Of a stretch of DNA of 64,000 nucleotides, positions 53,341 through 61,198 are shown in pieces. The DNA is taken from assembly GCF_900104385.1 (NCBI RefSeq), contig NZ_FNJA01000006.1:337502-401501 (forward strand), written 5' to 3'. The DNA comes from Rhodoferax sp. OV413 (GTDB taxonomy: Bacteria; Pseudomonadota; Gammaproteobacteria; Burkholderiales; Burkholderiaceae_C). Under the pieces are notes generated by a model, which did no database searches, was not told the DNA's origin, and saw only the letters and a list, made by a program, of their open reading frames with translations. The position numbers and the translations under genes were made by a program. Each line of letters opens with the position of its first letter. Within the stretch, counting starts at the first letter, position 1.

Positions 53341-53736
53341 CTAGCGAGCACACCACTGCTGCTCGCAGGGGATTCCATTCTTGTCGCCGTCCATCTTCAC
53401 GCCGGGGCAACTGGCGAGGAAGTACTTTGCTTCGGCACAAGACTTCATTTGTGAGCAGTACTGTCGTCCGTCGCAACGGAAGCTACTGGATAGGTTAGGA
53501 GCTGCGGGAGCTACCTTGTCGGCGGGCGTTGCAACAGCTGCAGCACGTCGCTGTTTCTCCGCGGCGTTCAGCTCTTGGGTGGTGGGTGACGGTCGAGCTT
53601 GGCCAGATGGACAGGGTGTCTGTTGATAGGTGACCGTGCCGTTCAGCACGCACTTGTTCGCTGGTGCGGCTACAGCTCCAGAAGCGGCAAGCACCAGACC
53701 TGCAACTGCGGTGAGGAAGGATGAGGTTTTGAGCAT
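53341..53736 (-). CDS. Secreted protein with excalibur calcium-binding domain
   Basis: 131 residues. A signal peptide (LTAVAGLVLAASGAVAA) is followed by a DUF4124-like strand pair (CVLNGTVTYQQTPCPSG), a helical linker and a C-terminal excalibur domain with the DGDKNGIPCEQQWC loop, an EF-hand-like calcium site. Six or more cysteines suggest periplasmic disulphides. Converges on the NRDE gene. The role is unknown, though excalibur domains are common on envelope and nuclease proteins. Confidence 0.85.
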   Translation of the reverse strand: MLKTSSFLTAVAGLVLAASGAVAAPANKCVLNGTVTYQQTPCPSGQARPSPTTQELNAAEKQRRAAAVATPADKVAPAAPNLSSSFRCDGRQYCSQMKSCAEAKYFLASCPGVKMDGDKNGIPCEQQWCAR

Positions 53737-53845
53737 TGTCGTGCGGATGAGGGGGAGTGTGCCGCCTCATGAATATATGTGACAGTCACTTTTTTCGATG
53801 CACTTTTGGGTGGGGTGGCCGTTCTAGGGTATTGATGCTATTCCT

Positions 53846-54379
53846 GGCCGGGTATGCGCCCGGCGGCGCAGTAACTTTTCTTTTACGCAAAAGAAAAGTC
53901 ACCAAAAGAAAGGCGCCCCCACTGTCTGCGTCCCAGCGCTATCGCACTGGGAAACCTGCGGTGCTTCGCTTTGGGCGGGGTCTGGCTAAACTCGCCTGCG
54001 GCTCAGACAACGCCAGCCCTGATCCGCCCAAAACTGCGCTTCTCGGCGCATACAGAGGGGGACCCCGGGGATCGGGATCGGTGGCGCTGGGCGCCACATC
54101 GCGCCTAGGGCGCGAGCCCGGCTACGCCGGGCTGGGGTTGGCTGTTCGGCTGTTGGATGTTCTCTGCCACGCCGTGTGGCGTCGGCGAGTAGCGGAGGTC
54201 TGAGCGGATCAGGGCTGGCGTTGTCTGAGCGCAGCGAGTTTAGCCAGACCCCGCTCAGACTGAGCAACGCAGCGGACCGGCGTAGCCGGCGACGACTTCG
54301 GCTCGCCTTTTCTTTGGTTACTTTCTTTTGGCGAAGCAAAAGACAAGTTACTGCGCTGCCGGGCGCACACCCCGGCCGG
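53846..54379. repeat. Near-palindromic ~530-bp repeat element
   Basis: The left end (GGTATGCGCCCGGCGGCGCA, GTAACTTTTCTTTTACGCAA, AAGAAAAGTCACCAAAAG) reappears inverted at the right end (54303-54379). Inner segments also pair: GGTCTGGCTAAACTCGC and AGACAACGCCAGCCCTGATC near 53978-54023 are inverted at 54198-54255. The whole can fold into a long hairpin. The frames inside it mirror each other and are not genes. It fills most of the 689-bp gap between the excalibur gene and cpdB. Confidence 0.8.
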
Positions 54380-54425
54380 GGATGTCAGTCAACACCACCC
54401 AGGCTAAGTTCAACGACCAAACAAG

Positions 54426-56351
54426 CTACTCCCCCAGCGTATACAAGGCCGACCCGTCCCCATTGTCCTTCTCCAGCTTGATGCCGGGATGGTTCGCCAG
54501 ATAGCGGATGCCGCCGCTGCCCGAGGTGAAGGCCATGCGCACGCCGGGCACGGGGCGGATCTTCCAGTTGCCGTCGGCCGTGGGGTTGACCTGGCCGCCG
54601 GGCGTCAGGGTATTCATCAGCGCCAGGTATTCGACCAACACCTGGCGGTTTTCATCGGGCGCGTCCAGCACCACCTTGCTGGCATTCAGGGCCGGGAAGT
54701 TGCCGCCGCCGAACGCGCGGTAGTTGTTGGTGGCGACGATGAACTTGGCTGCGGGGTTGATGGGCTGGCCACCGAAGCGCAGGTTTTTCACCCGGTTGGC
54801 GCCGGCCGCGGCCACGGCGCCTTTGGCGTCGTATTTGGCGGGCTGGGTCAGGTCCAGCTCGTAGTTCACGCCGTCTATGGTGTCGAAGTTGTACGAGGGA
54901 AACGCGTCGTTCACCAGCGGCTGCTGGGCCGGGCCTTTAGGGTCGATCTGGCGGAACTGGCCGGCCGACATTTCCAGCCATTCCTGCACTTCAGCGCCGG
55001 TCAGCAGCATGGCTTTCAAGGTGTTGGGGTAGATGTACAGGTCGGCCATGTGTTTGATGGCCAGCGGGCCGGCGGGGATGTCGGTGTAGTAGGCCCAGCC
55101 CTGGCGGCCGCCTGATTTGAAGGGCGCGGCGGCCGACAGTACCGGGTATTTCTCGTAGTCCGTGCCCTGCATCGCGCGCTTCACGTAGGCGGTCTGCGCG
55201 TTGGAAACGATCTGCACCGACGGGTCGTCGCTCACCTGCGCAAAGTAGCTGTAGATGGGCGCGCTGCTGAAGGCCACCTTGTTGCGCACGTAGTCCAACG
55301 TTTGCGCGTGCTCGGCGCCAATCGCCTGCTCGACCAGCGGGTCGGCGGCGGCCAGCGACTGCTTGGCGGCGCGGTCAAAGATTGGCCGGATCGACGACTG
55401 GCTGCCCACTACTTTCCAACTGCCGCCAGCGTTGTCCAACCTGAAGTCGACCACGCCCAGGTGGTCGCCCCAGCGGCCCGGCATCACCGCGGCCACGCCG
55501 TTGATGGTGCCGCGCGCCGCGTCCACCTTGGGGTAGCTGGCGAAGGCCGGGCTGGGGAATTCGGCATGCGCGTGGCCGAACAAAATCGCGTCTATGCCCG
55601 GCACCTCGGCCAGCGGGGCTACGGCGTTCTCGGCCAGGGCGCTGGCCTCGCCTTTTTCGAAGCCGCTGTGCGGAATGGCGATGACCAGCTGGGCGCCCTT
55701 GGCGCGCATCTCGGGCACGTATTTCTGCGCGGTGGCCACGATGTCGCGCACCAGCACCTTGCCCTCCAGATTGGCCTTGTCCCACTGCAGGATCTGCGGC
55801 GGGGCAAAGCCGATCACGCCGATGGTGATGGGGTGCTTTTTGCCCTCTGCGTCCAGCAGCTCGCGCTTGAGCAGGATGTAGGGCGTGAATGCATGCTGGT
55901 CCGGCGCATCGGCCCGGTAGATGTTGGCGTTGACGTAGGGGAAGTTCGCGCCCTTGAGCGCGCGCTGCAGGAACGACAGGCCGTAGTTGAACTCGTGGTT
56001 ACCCAGGTTGGCCGCGTCGTAGGCCAGCTGGTTCATCACCTTGTAGGCCGGGTGGATCTGGCCGTCCTGCAGCGGCCGCACCTTGGCGACCAGGTCGCCC
56101 AGCGGGTTGCCCTGCAGCAGGTCGCCGTTGTCGAACAGCAGGCTGTTGGGTGCCTCGGCGCGCGCGGCTTTGATGAGGCTGATGGTGCGCGCCAGGCCGT
56201 ACTGGTCGGTGGGCTTGTCCTGGTAGTAGTCGTAGCTCAGCAGGTTCATGTGCACATCGGTGGTCTCCAGGATGCGCAGCCTGACTTCGGCAGCCTGTGC
56301 GGCGCCCACCCATGCCAGCGCGAGGCCGGCGGCGATCCATGCTTTGTGCAT
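54426..56351 (-). CDS. cpdB: 2',3'-cyclic-nucleotide 2'-phosphodiesterase / 3'-nucleotidase, periplasmic
   Basis: 641 residues from ATG 56351 (CAGGAG upstream). A signal peptide ending AQA leads into a metallophosphatase domain: ILETTDVHMNLLSYDYY, LFDNGDLLQGNPLG, NLGNHEFNYG and LFGHAHAEFP hold the metal ligands. A C-terminal 5'-nucleotidase domain follows (NNYRAFGGGNFP). It degrades extracellular cyclic and 3'-nucleotides to nucleosides and phosphate. It is the last gene of the leftward group that starts with the EamA transporter. Confidence 0.95.
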   Translation of the reverse strand: MHKAWIAAGLALAWVGAAQAAEVRLRILETTDVHMNLLSYDYYQDKPTDQYGLARTISLIKAARAEAPNSLLFDNGDLLQGNPLGDLVAKVRPLQDGQIHPAYKVMNQLAYDAANLGNHEFNYGLSFLQRALKGANFPYVNANIYRADAPDQHAFTPYILLKRELLDAEGKKHPITIGVIGFAPPQILQWDKANLEGKVLVRDIVATAQKYVPEMRAKGAQLVIAIPHSGFEKGEASALAENAVAPLAEVPGIDAILFGHAHAEFPSPAFASYPKVDAARGTINGVAAVMPGRWGDHLGVVDFRLDNAGGSWKVVGSQSSIRPIFDRAAKQSLAAADPLVEQAIGAEHAQTLDYVRNKVAFSSAPIYSYFAQVSDDPSVQIVSNAQTAYVKRAMQGTDYEKYPVLSAAAPFKSGGRQGWAYYTDIPAGPLAIKHMADLYIYPNTLKAMLLTGAEVQEWLEMSAGQFRQIDPKGPAQQPLVNDAFPSYNFDTIDGVNYELDLTQPAKYDAKGAVAAAGANRVKNLRFGGQPINPAAKFIVATNNYRAFGGGNFPALNASKVVLDAPDENRQVLVEYLALMNTLTPGGQVNPTADGNWKIRPVPGVRMAFTSGSGGIRYLANHPGIKLEKDNGDGSALYTLGE

Positions 56352-56370
56352 ATCGGTCAACTCCTGATTT

Positions 56371-56425
56371 GATAGCTTATTGTGCAGGCAGATGCTGCGC
56401 CGCAAGCTATTTTTATGCCTGAACC
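56371..56425 (-). repeat. Dispersed ~60-bp repeat (divergent copy)
   Basis: On the minus strand: GGCATAAAAATAGCTTGCGG, then GCACAATAAGCTATCAAA. It lies between the first PhzF gene and cpdB. Confidence 0.5.
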
Positions 56426-56436
56426 TGGCGCGCAGG

Positions 56437-57261
56437 TTACAGCTGCACCGTGCCGTTTACGCAGGTCACCGATGCTCCGCCCACCCAGACCTGGCCGTTG
56501 CGGCCCAGGCAGCGGCCCTGGGTGGCCAGGTACTGGGCGGGTGCGTGGCCCTCGGCGATCAGCCACTGGGCCAGGCTGGCGTTCAGGCTGCCGGTCACCG
56601 GGTCTTCGGGCACTTCCACGGCGGCGGCGAAGGCCCGCACTTCCAGCTGGGCGCTGGGCGTATCGGCATAGACGGCGGCCACGCCGACGGTGACGCCAGT
56701 CTGCTTCAGCGCCAGGTGGTTGGGTTGCAGCTGCAGCACGGTTTGCGGGCTGTCGAGCAGGATGCCCAGCCAGGGCAGGCCGTTGTCCAGGGTCTGCGCG
56801 GCCAGGATGTGCTGCGGCTTCAGGCCCAGCGCGGCCTCCACCTGGGCCAGCAGCAGGGGGCTGGGCGCGCTGCGCTGCAATGGCGGTGCGGCAAACAGCA
56901 GGCGCTGGCCGACGCGGCGGATCTGCACCAGGCCGACCTGGCATTCCTGCACCACCCGGTCCGGGCGCTGCGGCTGGCCGCCGGCCTGCAGCCAGGCGTG
57001 GCAGCTGCCCAGCGTCGGGTGGCCGGCAAAGCGCAGCTCGCTCACCGGGTCGAAGATGCGCACCCGGTAGTCGGCGCCCGCGGCCCGGCCGGCCGTGGTG
57101 GGTGGCAGCAGAAAAGTGGTTTCGGACAGATTGGTCCAGTTGGCAAAGCGCTGCCGCTCGGCGTCGCCCAGGTCGGCACCGTCCAGCACCACGGCCAGCG
57201 GGTTGCCCTGGTAGGGCACGGAGGTGAACACATCGACTTGCTGGAAGCGGCGCTGGTGCAT
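56437..57261 (-). CDS. PhzF family isomerase-like protein, paralogue A
   Basis: 274 residues, the normal PhzF length (diaminopimelate-epimerase fold, two similar halves). It begins RRFQQVDVFTSVPYQGNPLA, the PhzF signature with the catalytic-region Glu replaced by other residues, and contains RFAGHPTLGSCHAWL and VEVPEDPVTGSLNASLAQWL. Outside phenazine producers these proteins have unknown isomerase roles. It follows a close paralogue on the same strand. Confidence 0.92.
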   Translation of the reverse strand: MHQRRFQQVDVFTSVPYQGNPLAVVLDGADLGDAERQRFANWTNLSETTFLLPPTTAGRAAGADYRVRIFDPVSELRFAGHPTLGSCHAWLQAGGQPQRPDRVVQECQVGLVQIRRVGQRLLFAAPPLQRSAPSPLLLAQVEAALGLKPQHILAAQTLDNGLPWLGILLDSPQTVLQLQPNHLALKQTGVTVGVAAVYADTPSAQLEVRAFAAAVEVPEDPVTGSLNASLAQWLIAEGHAPAQYLATQGRCLGRNGQVWVGGASVTCVNGTVQL

Positions 57262-57271
57262 AGCGGGTCAA

Positions 57272-57334
57272 CCGTAAAAAATGCCGCTAGCGCAATAACA
57301 GCCTGCGCAAGCAGCTATTAAAAAGAGAGTAAGC
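57272..57334 (+). repeat. Dispersed ~60-bp repeat
   Basis: ATGCCGCTAGCGCAATAACA then GCCTGCGCAAGCAGCTATTA. It sits exactly between the two tandem PhzF genes. Confidence 0.7.
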
Positions 57335-57337
57335 CGT

Positions 57338-58279
57338 CTACAGCAGCACGCTGCCGCTGATGCAGGTCACCGACTCGCCGCCGACCCAGACCTGCCCGTC
57401 GGTATCGCGTTCGATGTGGATGCGGCCCATGCGGTCCAGGCAGGTGCCTTGCGACACCAGGTACTGGTCGGGCGCGTAGCCGTCGGCGATCAGCCACTGG
57501 GCCAGGCTGGCGTTCAGGCTACCGGTCACAGGGTCTTCCAGAATGCCGACCGGCGCGCCAAAGGCCCGCACTTCCAGGTGCGGCTCGGGGCCGCTGGCCG
57601 CAGCCGACTGGCTGAAGGCGCGGGCCTCGCGGTTCGAGCGGCCTATCAGGGCCGGGGCCTCGGGCTGGGGGTAAATGCCGACTACGCCGACCTTGTGGCC
57701 CAGGTTCTTCAAAGCCAGCTGGTCGGGCTTGAGCTGCAGCACGGTATGCGGGTTGTCCAGCAGCAGGCCCAGCCACGGCGAGCCGTTGTCCAGGGTCTGG
57801 GCGGCCAGCACGTCGCGGGCCTTCAGCCCCAGGGCGGCGGCCACCTGGGCCAGCAGCATGGGGCTGGGCGCGCTGCGCTTCAGCGGCGGGGCGGCAAAGA
57901 ACAAGCGGGAGTCGACGCGGCGGATCTTCACCAGGCCGACCTTGCACTCCTGCACCACATAGCCCTTGCTCTGGGGCTGGCCGCCGGCCTGCAGCCAGGC
58001 ATGGCAACTGCCCAGAGTCGGGTGGCCGGCAAAGCGCATTTCGTCGATCGGGCTGAAGATGCGCACCTGGTAGTCGGCACCGGCCGCGCGACCGGCCTCG
58101 GTGGGAGGCAGCACGAAAGCGGTTTCCGACAGATTGGTCCAGTTGGCAAAGCGCAGCATCTGCGCGTCGCCCAGGCCGGCCCCGTCCAACACCACCGCCA
58201 GGGGGTTGCCCTGGTAGGGAATGGGGGTGAACACGTCCACTTGCTGGAAGCGGCGGTTCTGGGGCGGCGTGGTGGACAT
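57338..58279 (-). CDS. PhzF family isomerase-like protein, paralogue B
   Basis: 313 residues from ATG 58279. It is highly similar to paralogue A throughout (RRFQQVDVFTPIPYQGNPLA, RFAGHPTLGSCHAWLQAGGQ, LEDPVTGSLNASLAQWLIA) but carries an insert of about 26 residues (EAPALIGRSNREARAFSQSA...) before the LEVRAFGAP strand and a HIERDTDG insert near the C-terminus. The pair is a tandem duplication followed by divergence. It lies 32 bp downstream of the aminotransferase gene and is probably co-transcribed. Confidence 0.92.
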   Translation of the reverse strand: MSTTPPQNRRFQQVDVFTPIPYQGNPLAVVLDGAGLGDAQMLRFANWTNLSETAFVLPPTEAGRAAGADYQVRIFSPIDEMRFAGHPTLGSCHAWLQAGGQPQSKGYVVQECKVGLVKIRRVDSRLFFAAPPLKRSAPSPMLLAQVAAALGLKARDVLAAQTLDNGSPWLGLLLDNPHTVLQLKPDQLALKNLGHKVGVVGIYPQPEAPALIGRSNREARAFSQSAAASGPEPHLEVRAFGAPVGILEDPVTGSLNASLAQWLIADGYAPDQYLVSQGTCLDRMGRIHIERDTDGQVWVGGESVTCISGSVLL

Positions 58280-58311
58280 GGGGCGGATTTCCAATCGGTG
58301 GGTTACAGGAT

Positions 58312-59484
58312 TTACAGCGAGCGTATGGCTTCGGCCAGGGCTTTGATGCCAATGTTGATTTGCTCGACGCTGGCGGTCACGAAGGACAGGCGGATGCTGC
58401 GCGGATCGGCGTTGTCGGCATAGAAGGCGGTGCCGGGCACAAAGGCCACGCCCTTGTCCACGGCCTTGGGCAGCAGGTCCACGGCGTGCACGCCTTCGGG
58501 CAGGCGGGCCCACAGGAACATACCGCCGTCGGGGGTGTTCCAGGTCACGCCGGCGGGCATTTCGCGCGCCAGTGCGGCCAGCATGGCGTCGCGCTGCGAC
58601 TTGTACAGCGCGCGGATGGTGGGCACGTGGCGGGCCAGAAAGCCGTCTTGCATCACCGCCACCACCATGCGCTGGTTGAAGCTGGGGCTGTGCAGATCGG
58701 CCGCCTGCTTGGCCTGCAGCAGCTTGGGCATCATGGCCTTGGGGGCGATCACATAGCCCAGGCGCAGGCCGGGCGCCAGCACCTTGGAGAACGAGCCCAT
58801 GTAGACGCAGCCGTCGGGGTTGCGGCCGGTCAGCGGCGCGGGCGGCGGTGCGTCGAACCACAGGTCGCCATAGGGGTTGTCTTCGACCAGCGGCAGGCCG
58901 AGTGCCGCGGCGCGCTCCACCAGGGCGGCGCGGCGGGCTTCGGTCATGGTGCGGCCGGTGGGGTTCTGGAAGTTGGGCAGCACGTACAGGAAGCGGCCGT
59001 TGTCTGCCTTGCGTGCCAGGTCGTCCAGGTCCACGCCTTCATCGTCGCTGGCTACGCTGACCACTTTGGGCTCCATCGGCGCAAACGCCTGCAGCGCACC
59101 CAGGTAGGTGGGGGTTTCGACCAGCACCTTGCTACCTGGGTCGATCAGCACCTTGCCCAGCAGGTCCAGGCCTTGCTGCGAGCCCGTGGTGATCAGCACC
59201 TGGGCGGGGTCGACGTTCCAGGGCAGGCCGGCGGCGACGATCTCGCGCAGCGGGCCATAGCCTTCGCTGGCCGCGTACTGCAGCGCGCCCTTGCCGTCTT
59301 CGCGCAGCACTTTTTCGCAGGCAGCGGCGAATTCGGCCACCGGGAAGGTCTTGGGCGAGGGCAGGCCGCCGGCAAAGCTGATGATGCCGGGGCGTTCGGT
59401 GACCTTGAGGATTTCGCGGATGGCCGAGGAGTTCATCTTCTCGGTGCGGGCGGCCAAGGTCCAGGGGTTGGCGGGATTGCTCAT
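58312..59484 (-). CDS. PLP-dependent aminotransferase (class I/II, 2-aminoadipate aminotransferase-like)
   Basis: 390 residues with no helix-turn-helix. It starts with NPWTLAARTEKMNSSAIREI then LKVTERPGIISFAGGLPSP, the LysN/aromatic-type aminotransferase N-terminus. VLITTGSQQGLDLLGKVL, the VEDNPYGDLW motif and the PLP-lysine motif MGSFSKVLAPGLRLGY are intact. It transfers amino groups to 2-oxoglutarate from aromatic amino acids or 2-aminoadipate; the substrate is unresolved. In a run with LysE and EamA exporters upstream and PhzF genes downstream. Confidence 0.9.
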   Translation of the reverse strand: MSNPANPWTLAARTEKMNSSAIREILKVTERPGIISFAGGLPSPKTFPVAEFAAACEKVLREDGKGALQYAASEGYGPLREIVAAGLPWNVDPAQVLITTGSQQGLDLLGKVLIDPGSKVLVETPTYLGALQAFAPMEPKVVSVASDDEGVDLDDLARKADNGRFLYVLPNFQNPTGRTMTEARRAALVERAAALGLPLVEDNPYGDLWFDAPPPAPLTGRNPDGCVYMGSFSKVLAPGLRLGYVIAPKAMMPKLLQAKQAADLHSPSFNQRMVVAVMQDGFLARHVPTIRALYKSQRDAMLAALAREMPAGVTWNTPDGGMFLWARLPEGVHAVDLLPKAVDKGVAFVPGTAFYADNADPRSIRLSFVTASVEQINIGIKALAEAIRSL

Positions 59485-59551
59485 AGGTGTCTTTCAGCGG
59501 GCCGCACAGCGCGGCGGTAGTACAAAAATAAGGGAGTGCTCCGATTGTCGG

Positions 59552-60142
59552 TTAGGACAGCATGGGCGCGAGCGAAGCGACCAGCAAAACCGCCATCAAA
59601 GCGTTGAAAACCCGGCGGTAGTGGGGGATGCGCAACCAGTGGCGCAGGCGGCTGCCAAACAAAGCCCACAGGCTGATGGTCGGCAGGTTCACCACGGCGA
59701 ACAAGATCGCCGTGCCCAGCACCAGGGCGCTGCCACTGTGGGCCGGCAGATAGCTGCTGAACGCGCCCACGGCCATGACCCAGGCTTTCGGATTCACCCA
59801 CTGGAAGCCAGCAGCACCCCAGAAGCTGATCGGGCGTTTGGCTTCCGCGTCTTTCGGGGCGCCGGCGGTAGCCACGCCCCAGGCCAGGTACAGCAGGTAG
59901 GCCGCACCCAGCCACTTCAGCACCAGGTACAGCTGCGGTATCTGTTCCAACAGCAGGCCCAGACCCATGCCGACCGAGGCCAGCAGAATAAACACGCCGA
60001 CCGAAATGCCCACCATGTGTGGCAGCGTGGCGCGAAAGCCGTGGTTCACGCCCGAGGCCAGCAGCATCAGGTTGTTCGGGCCGGGGGTGACGGAGCTGAC
60101 GAAGGCGAACAGCGTCAGCGCGAAGAAGAGTTGGGTGCTCAT
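59552..60142 (-). CDS. LysE family amino-acid exporter
   Basis: 196 residues, AAAGGA before ATG 60142. The FAFVSSVTPGPNNLMLLASG motif marks the LysE/RhtB type, with FQWVNPKAWVMAVGAFSSYL as second motif. About six membrane spans. It starts 16 bp after the EamA gene, so both exporters are made together, probably under the divergent MocR regulator. Confidence 0.92.
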   Translation of the reverse strand: MSTQLFFALTLFAFVSSVTPGPNNLMLLASGVNHGFRATLPHMVGISVGVFILLASVGMGLGLLLEQIPQLYLVLKWLGAAYLLYLAWGVATAGAPKDAEAKRPISFWGAAGFQWVNPKAWVMAVGAFSSYLPAHSGSALVLGTAILFAVVNLPTISLWALFGSRLRHWLRIPHYRRVFNALMAVLLVASLAPMLS

Positions 60143-60158
60143 GGTGTCCTTTTAAAAA

Positions 60159-61076
60159 TCAACGCACCGGCATGCGCTTGCCGATGAAAACCACGGCGAT
60201 CACCGCCAGGCCGAAGCCCACCGTCACTGCGTCCAGCGTCTCGCCCAGCAGCGGCACGGCAAACAGCATGCTCAAAAACGGCTGCACCAGCTGCACCTGG
60301 CTGACCCGCACCGTGCCGCCCAGCGCCAGGCCGCGGTACCAGGCAAAGAAGCCCAGCCATTGCGAGAACACCGCCAGGTAGCCAAATGCCAGCCAGGTGG
60401 AGGGCTGCAGCGGGGCGACCGGCCAGGTCAGTGCTGCGCCCGTTAGGGTCAGCGGCAGCGAGATCACCAAGGCCCAGCAGATCACATGGTCGGCCCGCAT
60501 GCGCTGCGACAGCAGGCCGCCAAAGCCGTAGCCCACGGCGCCAAACAGCATGGCCAGCAACAGCAGTACATCGGCCGACTGGATGGCCAGGCCGCTGCCC
60601 GAGCGCAGCATCGCAAAGCCCACCACCAGTGCGCTGCCCAGGGCCGCACACAGCCAGAAGCCGGTGGACGGGCGTTGCCGGTGCAGTAGCGCACCGGCGG
60701 CCGCGGTGGTCAGCGGCAGTACACCGATGATCACGCTGGCGTGCACCGCTTCCACATGCCGCATGGCGATGGAGGTCAGCAGCGGAAAGCCGAACACCGC
60801 GCCCGAGGCGGTCAAGGCCAGTGGCCACCAGTCGGCGCGCTGCGGCATCGGGGCCTGGGTGGCGAGCAGAAAGGCGACGGACAACAGCCCGGCGGCGGCA
60901 GCGCGGGCCATGGCGATGAACACGCCGGACATCTGCGGATCGGCCGGCGTGCCCACGGCCAGGCGCGTCATCGGCAGGGTCAGCGCAAAAATCACCACCC
61001 CCAGCAGGCCCAGCCACAGGCCGCGGCGCTCGGCGGAGGTGGGCGCGAGGGGGAGGGTGGCGTTGAGGGTAGTCAT
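60159..61076 (-). CDS. EamA/DMT family transporter
   Basis: 305 residues from ATG 61076; the extension to 61127 lies in the promoter region. Ten hydrophobic segments in two EamA halves (LGLLGVVIFALTLPMTRLAV; LLAMLFGAVGYGFGGLLSQ), with AFGYLAVFSQWLGFFAWYRG near the C-terminus. An inner-membrane metabolite or amino-acid exporter, substrate unknown. It is the first gene of the leftward group and divergent from a MocR gene. Confidence 0.9.
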   Translation of the reverse strand: MTTLNATLPLAPTSAERRGLWLGLLGVVIFALTLPMTRLAVGTPADPQMSGVFIAMARAAAAGLLSVAFLLATQAPMPQRADWWPLALTASGAVFGFPLLTSIAMRHVEAVHASVIIGVLPLTTAAAGALLHRQRPSTGFWLCAALGSALVVGFAMLRSGSGLAIQSADVLLLLAMLFGAVGYGFGGLLSQRMRADHVICWALVISLPLTLTGAALTWPVAPLQPSTWLAFGYLAVFSQWLGFFAWYRGLALGGTVRVSQVQLVQPFLSMLFAVPLLGETLDAVTVGFGLAVIAVVFIGKRMPVR

Positions 61077-61198
61077 GCGGTGGCAAGTACAGAGTGGGCA
61101 TTCAATGTAGTGGTAATACCAGCACACTGGCAGTACACTTTAACCAGCCAGTTTTTTGTCTGTATTGGTCCTGAGGCCAGCACACAGGAGTGCATTCC

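Noticed and set aside
53757..54339. Overlapping frames of 148 and 117 codons on opposite strands in the 53.8-54.4 kb gap
   Set aside because: They mirror each other because the DNA is a near-palindrome; no start signals or family match. Treated as a repeat element.
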